NCBI RefSeq assembly: GCF_900176305.1
Contig: NZ_FWXH01000007.1
Span: forward strand, 106,022-170,021
DNA length: 64,000 bases
Source of the DNA: Clostridium acidisoli DSM 12555
Lineage (GTDB): Bacteria; Bacillota; Clostridia; Clostridiales; Clostridiaceae
Direction: 5' to 3'
A model generated the notes under the pieces. The model was not told the DNA's origin. It made no database searches and saw only the letters and a list, made by a program, of their open reading frames with translations. Position 1 is the first letter of the stretch. Each line of letters starts with the position of its first letter. Of this stretch, positions 57,716-64,000 are shown piece by piece. Position numbers and translations under genes: made by a program.

Positions 57716-58516
57716 ATGATGTTTTTGGAAATAATATTAATCATGTTTGGTCTTGTAAGTACAATTTATTTTATTACTATGCTTATAACCGCATTAGTTA
57801 CGAAAAAGAAAAAGTTAAAAATTTATATAATATGCATGATAATTGGAATTATAATTACATTTGTTGGGTATTTAAAAATACCAATACAAGATCAATCACA
57901 AATTGCTAAAAACTCTACAACAAGTGATATGGAAAAGGAAACTTTGAGTAGTAACATTGTAAATACTATGCTAAAAATTAATTTTATTGATAATGGAGAT
58001 AATGGTTGTATATTATTGCAATGTGGAGAAAAAAACATACTTATAGATTCGGGCAAGGCTGAAAATATAAAAGAAATAGAAAGTGCTTTAAAAGCTCATT
58101 CTGTAGATACTTTGTATTCAGTTATTATAACAAGTGGCGATGATAGCAATATGGGAGCAGCAGCTAAAATAATAAGCGATTATAAAGTTCAGGAAGTTAG
58201 ATATATAGATGATTCAATAAAATCAAATAGTCATTACAATGAACTTGAAGCAGCAGTAAATTCTAATGGACTAGAATTAAACAAGATAGAATCTAAATAT
58301 CAAATTGGAGACATAGATGTAGAAGCTAGTGACTCAAAAGACAATATAAAGTTGAAGTTTTCTATACCTAAAAATCAGAGTAATTTAAAAAACATGTCAT
58401 TTGTAAAAGATGATTTTAACAAAACCTCTGGAATAAGTGGGATAAAACATGATGTAAGCACAAGTTGTGATTCGGAAGGTAATTTTAATGTTATTATAAA
58501 AACTTATACAAAGTAA
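57716..58516 (+). CDS. ComEC-like metallo-beta-lactamase-fold protein with lost metal motif
   Basis: 266 residues. Start uncertain: ATG 57716 or 57719, or TTG 57725, the last best spaced from AGGGG. Two membrane helices (about residues 3-28 and 38-58) precede a domain that follows the ComEC C-terminal pattern: KINFIDNGDNGCILLQ, KNILIDSG, and LYSVIITSGDDSNMGAA. In active relatives the last stretch is THxHxDHxGG; here the metal-binding His and Asp are replaced. It is therefore probably catalytically dead. Function unknown. Confidence 0.75.
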   Translation: MMFLEIILIMFGLVSTIYFITMLITALVTKKKKLKIYIICMIIGIIITFVGYLKIPIQDQSQIAKNSTTSDMEKETLSSNIVNTMLKINFIDNGDNGCILLQCGEKNILIDSGKAENIKEIESALKAHSVDTLYSVIITSGDDSNMGAAAKIISDYKVQEVRYIDDSIKSNSHYNELEAAVNSNGLELNKIESKYQIGDIDVEASDSKDNIKLKFSIPKNQSNLKNMSFVKDDFNKTSGISGIKHDVSTSCDSEGNFNVIIKTYTK

Positions 58517-58627
58517 AAGTCCATTATAATTTTATTAAGTTTTATGGTATAATTAAGAAACGAAATGTTAAAACGAAGTATTAAGTAATAATAAGTATTA
58601 ATTTGGGTATTGAATTGGAGTGGTTTT

Positions 58628-59515
58628 GTGTTACAGTTTAAAAAGCTTACATTAGAAGATAAGCAGATATTAGAAAAATATTTAAATAATTTTAACTACA
58701 ATAGTTGTGAGTATTCATTTACTACACTATATATATGGAAAGATGCCTGTAAAATTGAGTATGCTATATATAATGATGTTTTAATTATAAAAAAGAAAGA
58801 TTTTGACGGGTCAAATCATTTTATGCAACCTATAGGTTATAAAATTGAAGATTTAAAGGAAATAATTGAAACGCTCAAGGTATATAAAAAAGAGTTTGAA
58901 ATGGAATGTTTATTCAAAGATATTGAAGAAAGTTTCGTAGAAGACTTAAAAATTGTATACGGAAATTCTCTAGAAATTTTAGAAGACAGAGATAATTTTG
59001 ACTATGTATATGAAAGTGAAAAATTGATGTCTCTTTCAGGTAAAAAACTTCATGCAAAAAAGAATCATTACAATCAGTTTATAAAGAACTATACATATAC
59101 AGTAAAAGAACTAAAAGATGTTAAAATCGAAGAATCATTAGAAGCATTAAATTATTGGTTAAATCAAAAAGAGGACAAGAGTGAGTATTTATCATATGAA
59201 ATTAAAGCAATTGAGAATTTATTAAGGAATTATGAAAAATTTCAATTTAAAGGTATAGCTGTATTTGTTGAAGACAAAATAGTTGCACTTACAATTGGAG
59301 AAAAGATAAGTGATAACATGGCAATTATACATGTTGAGAAGGCAGATTCAGATATAAAAGGAGTGTATACTTTTATAAATAAGTATTTTGTTGAAAACTA
59401 TTTTAATGATGTAAAAATTATAAATAGAGAACAAGATTTAGGAATACCAGGATTAAGAAAAGCTAAGGAATCCTACAAGTTATTTGAATTTGTTAAAAAA
59501 TATGTTGTGAAGTAA
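58628..59515 (+). CDS. DUF2156 protein (acyltransferase-like, GNAT-related)
   Basis: 295 residues from the GTG at 58628 (after TTGGAG). LQFKKLTLEDKQILEKYL, NSCEYSFTTLYIW, KKLHAKKNHYNQFIKNY, and the C-terminal IINREQDLGIPGLRKAKESYK are typical of DUF2156 proteins, the fold of the catalytic domain in lysyl-phosphatidylglycerol synthases. No membrane domain is attached. Substrate unknown. Confidence 0.87.
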   Translation: MLQFKKLTLEDKQILEKYLNNFNYNSCEYSFTTLYIWKDACKIEYAIYNDVLIIKKKDFDGSNHFMQPIGYKIEDLKEIIETLKVYKKEFEMECLFKDIEESFVEDLKIVYGNSLEILEDRDNFDYVYESEKLMSLSGKKLHAKKNHYNQFIKNYTYTVKELKDVKIEESLEALNYWLNQKEDKSEYLSYEIKAIENLLRNYEKFQFKGIAVFVEDKIVALTIGEKISDNMAIIHVEKADSDIKGVYTFINKYFVENYFNDVKIINREQDLGIPGLRKAKESYKLFEFVKKYVVK

Positions 59516-59650
59516 CTGGTTAAAGATTTTTCCTTTACTTCGTGAGTAAAAAGGTGAAAGGTTGCCAAAGTGGCAAAATTAAAGAATTAACGGTAATACC
59601 GTTAATGGTGATAGAATTTGCTTTCAGCAAAAAGGTAATGTATAAGTATT
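59516..59650 (+). repeat. Multi-hairpin element (related boundary), convergent gap
   Basis: The 432-bp gap 59516-59947 has no gene. Its left part starts with AACTGGTTAAAGATTTT, the same boundary found (inverted) at 25778-25796, then four hairpins in a row: TTTACT/AGTAAA, TTGCC/GGCAA, ATTAACGG/CCGTTAAT and TTTGC/GCAAA. Confidence 0.55.
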
Positions 59651-59672
59651 TATTATAATATTAACTATAATG

Positions 59673-59716
59673 TTAACACCACAGGTTGCGCCTAAAAACA
59701 CAACCTGTGGTGTTAA
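59673..59716. terminator. Perfect 16-bp stem-loop in the convergent gap
   Basis: TTAACACCACAGGTTG pairs perfectly with CAACCTGTGGTGTTAA around a 12-nt loop. There is no T tract, so termination is only possible. Confidence 0.5.
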
Positions 59717-59804
59717 TATATAGTAGAATTATTTTTGTATATTAATATAGGTATCAGCCTTTAGCTTTCACTTCTTTACCTGTTACGTAAGCAACTTCTC
59801 TAAT

Positions 59805-59893
59805 CTTTGACGGCTTTAGCCTGGTCAATTATTCCATCTAGCCGAAGGCTTTCTTTAATCTTTTTATCAGCTTTAGCTATGATAAAATTTTTT
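59805..59893 (-). repeat. Multi-hairpin dispersed repeat, copy B
   Basis: Closely similar to 25691-25780. It keeps AGCT/AGCT and the CTTTCTTTAATCTTTTTAT core. The hairpin next to the right end is GGCT/AGCC instead of GGCC/GGCC, preserving pairing. A boundary with ATTGCAAAGCAAAG lies at about 59898-59915 on the minus strand. Confidence 0.65.
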
Positions 59894-59947
59894 AGTCTTT
59901 GCTTTGCAATATCTCACTATTACGGAAAGTCATATATTGTGCATAAA

Positions 59948-60487
59948 TCATTTCTCAACATTATCAAGACTTGTAGCCAGTCCAGAAAGTGTATTTATAT
60001 GAGCCTTATCTTGGTTTAGCATTGTGTTAACTAAATTCATACTTTGAGAATCTAAGTCACCTTTAACCATTTCAGAAACTAATTTTACACCTCTAGTTTC
60101 ACCAGTCAGTGCATTTTTAACAAAAGTACTAGGCTTTTTATTACCCAGGTCTTTTACGCTTGAAATTGTTTCAGCAACTTTTCCTAATATTCCAGGACTT
60201 TGTTTTGCAGTTCCACCAAGTTGTTGTATCCTTTTAGATAAAATTTGAACCTCATTTTTATGCTCATCTTGAATTTTTTGTAGCTCAGTTTTTGCATTTT
60301 TGTCAGAAATATTATTTATATATTTTTTGTAAGCATCTATTGCCATGTATTCACCCTTTAAAATAGCGTTTAACTCTTTTATTGATGAATTTTTAAGATT
60401 TTCATTTAATTTTGATGAATTTGTGGAGTTATTTGCAGTCTTATTTTTTATAGCAGCAGTCTTTTTTTTATTTTTATTTTTATTCAT
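59948..60487 (-). CDS. Ferritin-like DUF2383 protein
   Basis: 179 residues from the ATG at 60487, after AAAGGAGTG; a start three codons earlier is possible. A Lys/Asn-rich N-terminus (about residues 1-35) is followed by a four-helix-bundle segment with LKGEYMAIDAYKKYI, QDEHKNEVQILSKRI and NQDKAHINTLSGLA. The Glu and His residues (E, ExxH) match diiron ferritin-like sites. Members occur in spore-formers; the role is unknown. Confidence 0.7.
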   Translation of the reverse strand: MNKNKNKKKTAAIKNKTANNSTNSSKLNENLKNSSIKELNAILKGEYMAIDAYKKYINNISDKNAKTELQKIQDEHKNEVQILSKRIQQLGGTAKQSPGILGKVAETISSVKDLGNKKPSTFVKNALTGETRGVKLVSEMVKGDLDSQSMNLVNTMLNQDKAHINTLSGLATSLDNVEK

Positions 60488-60635
60488 ACAAAACACTCCT
60501 TTCTAAATTATATTATTATCAGTTTTTAAATATAATATAACCTTTTAAATTTCCCAAGTATGTACAAAATAACATATTATAAAACAAAAATAACTGCATA
60601 ACATATGATTAAAATATAAGTGGAGATGATATTAA

Positions 60636-61037
60636 ATGTCCGTATATTCTAAAATATTTATTATTGGAAATGAGAGCAAGGATGGTTTAGAAGACATTTA
60701 TGTAGAAATTTTGCAAGGTGAAGGAGAAAAAAGGTGGTTTGAAGCCAAATATGATGAAGAGAAATTTCAAAGGCTTGGAAATATACATGCTGTAATTCCT
60801 AAAGATAGAGATGACAAAAATTCTATATTAGATGCTTGTTTGGCATTTGTTCCAGGACTATTTGAACAGTGTCATAATTTAGAAAAAGTTAAAATTGAAT
60901 TAAAAGATATAAATACATTAGATTTTTCAACAGGAAAACACGTACCTGAAACTTGGAACATGCTTAGGGAAGAGGCAAAAGGCATATTTAAAGAAATACA
61001 TTTATATGAAGCACCATTAATGCGATATAAAGCATAA
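60636..61037 (+). CDS. Conserved-looking small protein, unknown
   Basis: 133 residues, soluble and acidic, with no signal peptide or membrane helix. I do not recognise the family. It has a well-formed ribosome-binding site (GTGGAGATGATATTAA) and balanced composition like its neighbours. Features: FIIGNESKDGLEDIYVEI at the start, DACLAFVPGLFEQCHNL in the middle, ending in EAPLMRYKA. It appears to be monocistronic. Confidence 0.65.
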   Translation: MSVYSKIFIIGNESKDGLEDIYVEILQGEGEKRWFEAKYDEEKFQRLGNIHAVIPKDRDDKNSILDACLAFVPGLFEQCHNLEKVKIELKDINTLDFSTGKHVPETWNMLREEAKGIFKEIHLYEAPLMRYKA

Positions 61038-61161
61038 TAAATTATATTATAGAATATCCATATCAAAGTTGTAAATTTAAATTTTATTCATCTATTTTTT
61101 AAAGTTTTATGTTAAGATAGTAAATATAATTTATATTTACCTTTGTATGGAGGTTTCAAAA

Positions 61162-62442
61162 ATGCATTCAATACTTACTCTTTTAGACAATAATGGATAT
61201 GTAGTTTTATTAGTAGCTTTAATGCTTGAATTATTAGCGTTTCCCTTACCAGGTGAAACATTAATGAGTTATTGTGGATATCTTGTATATAAAGGAAAGT
61301 TAAATTATTCTATAAGTATATTACTTGCATTTTTAGGTGTAAATATTGGAGTCACCATTTCTTATTTTATTGGTAAAACTTTAGGTATAGGTTTTTTTAA
61401 TAGGTATGGAAAATACGTTCACATGGGACCTAAGAGAATGAAAAAAATTTCTACATGGTTTGACTTATATGGGAGTAATCTATTGATAATAGCTTATTTC
61501 ATTCCTGGAGTAAGGCATATTACTGGATATTTTGCAGGAATTACAAAAGTATCATTTAAAAAATTTGTGATTAATTCTTACATAGGATCATTTATTTGGA
61601 CTTTCACTTTTATATCTATTGGTAAGGTTTTAGGTGGAAAATGGGGTAAACTTCATGCTTATGCTAGTAAATACCTGGTTGTCATATGCATTGTATTGTC
61701 TTTAATAGTTATTTTAATAATAGTGTTAAAATATTTTAAAACTAAAATAAGAGAATATATTTATAACTCTCTTAATAAAGTCATATTAACATATAAATCC
61801 CTAGGCAGAATAAAAATCTTGTTTATTGTAACACAATTCATATTTTTATCTATGGTTGTATTAATTATAATTAGTATAGATAAGATATTACATAATGAAT
61901 TTATTAGATTTAATAGAGTAATTAATTATATTGTAAGAAGTATGTTTAATTTTCAAACACCGAAGATAATGAATTTATTTTTATATATGTCAAATAACAT
62001 AGCTATTTTAATAGGTTCTTTAATTTTTGTAAGTTGTATGTTGTTTTATTTTAATAATAAAAAGGTTCAAATATTAAGTTTTATAGTTGAAGTTTTAGGT
62101 GGAGGCTTTATATACATATTAATTGAGCGTATACTTTCTATGGTAATAACAAGAAAATACAATATAGAAGGCAAGTTTTTATGTTATGCAGCATATATTT
62201 CTGTAATATTTTATGGATACTTAGCATTTATAATTTTAGAACAGCAAATTAGATATAGGCTGAAAACAATTAGTGTGGTTATATGTATTGTAATATGTAT
62301 ATTAATAGGAAGTTCAGCAATGTTAATAAAGAATTATACGGCTAGTAGTGTTATTGTAGCTTATATTTTTGGGGTTACATGGCTAACAATAAATATAACA
62401 ATAAATCAGATTTTTAAAATCATTAAAGAATTAAAAAAGTAG
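61162..62442 (+). CDS. DedA protein fused to a degenerate PAP2-like membrane domain
   Basis: 426 residues from the ATG at 61162; the ATG at 61147 lies in the ATGGAGG ribosome-binding site. Residues ~1-190 are DedA: ELLAFPLPGETLMSYCGYL, IGVTISYFIGKTLGIGFF, and IIAYFIPGVRHITGYFAGI. Residues ~200-420 form five or six membrane helices laid out like PAP2 (VVEVLGGG-like helix, FYGYLAFIIL, GVTWLTINI), but the KxxxxxxRP, PSGH and SRxxxxxHxxxD motifs are absent. DedA-PAP2 fusions are known; the tail here should be inactive. It resembles the DedA at 25829 only in the first half. Confidence 0.82.
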   Translation: MHSILTLLDNNGYVVLLVALMLELLAFPLPGETLMSYCGYLVYKGKLNYSISILLAFLGVNIGVTISYFIGKTLGIGFFNRYGKYVHMGPKRMKKISTWFDLYGSNLLIIAYFIPGVRHITGYFAGITKVSFKKFVINSYIGSFIWTFTFISIGKVLGGKWGKLHAYASKYLVVICIVLSLIVILIIVLKYFKTKIREYIYNSLNKVILTYKSLGRIKILFIVTQFIFLSMVVLIIISIDKILHNEFIRFNRVINYIVRSMFNFQTPKIMNLFLYMSNNIAILIGSLIFVSCMLFYFNNKKVQILSFIVEVLGGGFIYILIERILSMVITRKYNIEGKFLCYAAYISVIFYGYLAFIILEQQIRYRLKTISVVICIVICILIGSSAMLIKNYTASSVIVAYIFGVTWLTINITINQIFKIIKELKK

Positions 62443-62516
62443 CTATTACTCTGCATTCTGAACTGACCCCCATAAGTTAGACCTAAAAATCTAATGTATG
62501 GGAGGTCAGTTTTTTT

Positions 62517-63095
62517 ATGGCAAAATATAGTTTTGAATTCAAGAAAAAGATTGTTCAAGAATATCTATCAGGTGAAGAAGGAGCACACTATCTTTCAACT
62601 AAATATGGCGTTCCTGCACATCGAAATATACAACAGTGGATAAAAGCATACAAAAAGTATGGCGATAAAGGATTAATGCGTTCGAGAAAAAATGAAAAAT
62701 ATACTTTTGAATTTAAGACCCATGTGGTAGAGTTATACTTATCTAAAGAAGTTTCTTATCAGGAACTGGCTTTATCGGTTGGAATCGGTAATCCGCCATT
62801 AATAGCGAAGTGGGTTAATGATTTCAGAATTTCAGGTCCTGATGCTTTGAGACCAAAGCGGAAAGGGAGGAAGAAATCATTGGAATCTCCAAAGACCTCA
62901 CAATCAAAAGAACAGTTTGATACAAAACCAGTGGATACAAGTGTTGAGCATGTTAAACAGCTTGAAGATGAGTTACTTAAGTTAAAAATAGAGAATGCCT
63001 ATTTAAAAGAACTGAGGAGGTTGCGTTTAGAAGAGGAAACTCTTCTGAAAAAACAGCGGGAATCATTCACAGCCTCCGAGGATACTTCAAACTAA
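62517..63095 (+). CDS. IS3-family OrfA (DNA-binding helix-turn-helix)
   Basis: 192 residues with two helix-turn-helix units (YSFEFKKKIVQEYLSGEEG, and YTFEFKTHVVELYLSKE), a basic linker (KRKGRKKS), and a C-terminal coiled coil (LEDELLKLKIENAYLKELRRLR). In IS150-group elements OrfA binds the ends and, by frameshifting, supplies the N-terminus of the OrfAB transposase. Confidence 0.92.
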   Translation: MAKYSFEFKKKIVQEYLSGEEGAHYLSTKYGVPAHRNIQQWIKAYKKYGDKGLMRSRKNEKYTFEFKTHVVELYLSKEVSYQELALSVGIGNPPLIAKWVNDFRISGPDALRPKRKGRKKSLESPKTSQSKEQFDTKPVDTSVEHVKQLEDELLKLKIENAYLKELRRLRLEEETLLKKQRESFTASEDTSN

Positions 63096-63937
63096 AAGAT
63101 ATTCTCGCATTCACAGGTTTTCCTAAATCAACATATATGTACTGGCAAAAACGCTTTGATAGAGAAAATCCAAACAAGGATCTTGAACAAAGAATCCTTG
63201 AAATCAGAAAAGAGAATAAAGATTTCGGCTATCGTCGGTTATATGGAGAATTAAGAAAACAAGGACTAGTTGTAAACAAGAAACGTGTTCAACGAATTGT
63301 TCAGAAGCTAGGTCTTCAAGTTACTTCGTTTACCAGAAGAAGCCGTAAATACAGTTCTTATAAAGGCAAGGTGGGTAGAGTTGCTCCTAATAGAATTCAC
63401 AGGAGGTTTGAAACTCATATTCCACACCAAAAGATTACAACAGACACTACAGAATTTAAGTATTATGTTATAGATGATAAAGGAAGAATGATCATCAAGA
63501 AACTTTACCTAGATCCATTTATGGATATGTGTAATAGAGAAATAATTAGTTATTCTATTTCTCAACGTCCGTCTGCTGAGAATATAATGAATGCATTAAA
63601 TGAAGCTGTAAAAATTACAAGCGATTGTAAATATAGGCGTACATTTCATTCGGATCAAGGATGGGCTTACCAGATGAAAGCTTATTGTTATAAGCTAAAA
63701 GAAAATAAAATCTTCCAAAGTATGTCCCGGAAAGGAAACTGCCATGATAATTCAGTAATGGAAAACTTCTTTGGAATTATGAAACAAGAAATGTATTATG
63801 GTTTGGTTTACTATAGCTATGAGCAACTGAAAGAGACAATAGATAAATATATAAAGTATTATAACGAGAAAAGAATTAAAGAGAAACTAGGATGGATGAG
63901 TCCTGTAGAATACAGGCTCAGCCTCTTGGCTGCTTAA
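63053..63937 (+). CDS. IS3-family OrfB transposase domain (rve/DDE integrase)
   Basis: Read from the -1 frame junction at the A6 run (63048-63053); the first ATG in this frame is 63137. Upstream coding (GIIHSLRGYFKLKDILAFTG) before that ATG is family-like, so the true product is the OrfAB fusion. DDE residues lie in TTDTTEFKY, FHSDQGWAY and NFFGIMKQEM, with SRKGNCHDNSVMEN before the Glu. Confidence 0.9.
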   Translation, partial: TAGIIHSLRGYFKLKDILAFTGFPKSTYMYWQKRFDRENPNKDLEQRILEIRKENKDFGYRRLYGELRKQGLVVNKKRVQRIVQKLGLQVTSFTRRSRKYSSYKGKVGRVAPNRIHRRFETHIPHQKITTDTTEFKYYVIDDKGRMIIKKLYLDPFMDMCNREIISYSISQRPSAENIMNALNEAVKITSDCKYRRTFHSDQGWAYQMKAYCYKLKENKIFQSMSRKGNCHDNSVMENFFGIMKQEMYYGLVYYSYEQLKETIDKYIKYYNEKRIKEKLGWMSPVEYRLSLLAA

Positions 63938-64000
63938 AATAATTGCGTAGCAGTTAAAAACTACTACGCAATAAAGTCTAACTTATTGGGGTCGCATCAT

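Larger units (their letters stand above)
62459..63999 (+). mobile_element. IS3-family (IS150 group) insertion sequence, apparently complete
   Basis: The left end TGAACTGACCCCCATAAG and the reverse complement of the right end TGATGCGACCCCAATAAG match at most positions, then continue TTAGAC on both sides. Length about 1.54 kb with two frames, orfA and orfB. Only one base remains after the right end, so a target duplication cannot be checked. Confidence 0.88.

Noticed and set aside
59757..59935. Protein remnant on the minus strand in repeat copy B
   Set aside because: Short open stretches are seen, but copy A has in-frame stops at the same places and the conservation is of hairpins, not codons.
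1..64000. CRISPR arrays, tRNA or rRNA genes, prophage
   Set aside because: No regularly spaced repeats, no cloverleaf-like GGTTCGA patterns and no phage genes were noticed on reading both strands.

Overview
The window is AT-rich, densely coded DNA from a Bacillota genome, most likely Clostridium sensu stricto. The reasons are the low GC content, strong AGGAGG ribosome-binding sites, an alpha/beta small acid-soluble spore protein gene, a PerR regulator beside tig-clpP-clpX-lonB-lonA-engB, and a complete PyrR-type pyrimidine operon. I saw no rRNA, tRNA, CRISPR array or prophage. The only mobile element found is one IS3/IS150-type insertion sequence at the right edge.

Layout. 1-6.8 kb: kdpA (3' part), kdpB, kdpC, kdpD, kdpE, a high-affinity K+ ATPase with its sensor and regulator; kdpD lacks a normal start codon. 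6.8-7.6 kb: ctc (L25) behind a structured leader. 7.7-14.2 kb: a cobalamin riboswitch and terminator control an ECF transporter (EcfT, fused EcfA-A', EcfS) and two surface proteins with DUF4430 domains; the larger also has an alpha/alpha-toroid-like repeat region and looks like a bacterial counterpart of transcobalamin. 14.3-17.4 kb: a Cys-poor ribosomal protein S4 paralogue with a Fur-box-like promoter, divergent from a LacI-family regulator and hxlA-hxlB (ribulose monophosphate formaldehyde fixation) with two matching operator-like dyads. 17.5-25.5 kb: a YkuK-like protein, a chemoreceptor with a cre-like site, orphan PTS IIB and IIA, cobT, a CBS protein, a SASP, an ABC exporter and an SDR. 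25.8-37.2 kb: DedA, then pyrB-I-C-F-K-D-E and carA-carB with three PyrR-type RNA loops. 37.4-47.4 kb: a membrane-anchored unknown, a TIM-barrel isomerase, tig, clpP, clpX, lonB, lonA, engB. 47.4-53.7 kb: a candidate sRNA, an unknown, perR, and a tandem duplication of a two-gene cell-surface unit (phosphodiester glycosidase plus propeller-like protein). 53.8-62.4 kb: M50 protease, trmB, DUF3892, FtsW/RodA, an SDR, a degenerate metallo-beta-lactamase-fold protein, DUF2156, a ferritin-like protein, an unknown, and a DedA protein with a PAP2-like tail lacking the catalytic motifs. 62.5-64 kb: the insertion sequence.

How the genes work together. The strongest candidate for an undescribed system is the B12-riboswitch operon: surface proteins resembling the two lobes of animal B12 carriers are made with an ECF importer, and cobT for lower-ligand remodelling lies 6.5 kb away. 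Other signals that follow no known annotation are a C-rich-loop sRNA after engB, multi-hairpin repeats found between two convergent gene pairs, a leader element shared by ctc and an unrelated gene, and a possible iron-sparing S4 switch. All calls come from reading the sequence; no database search or folding program was run.
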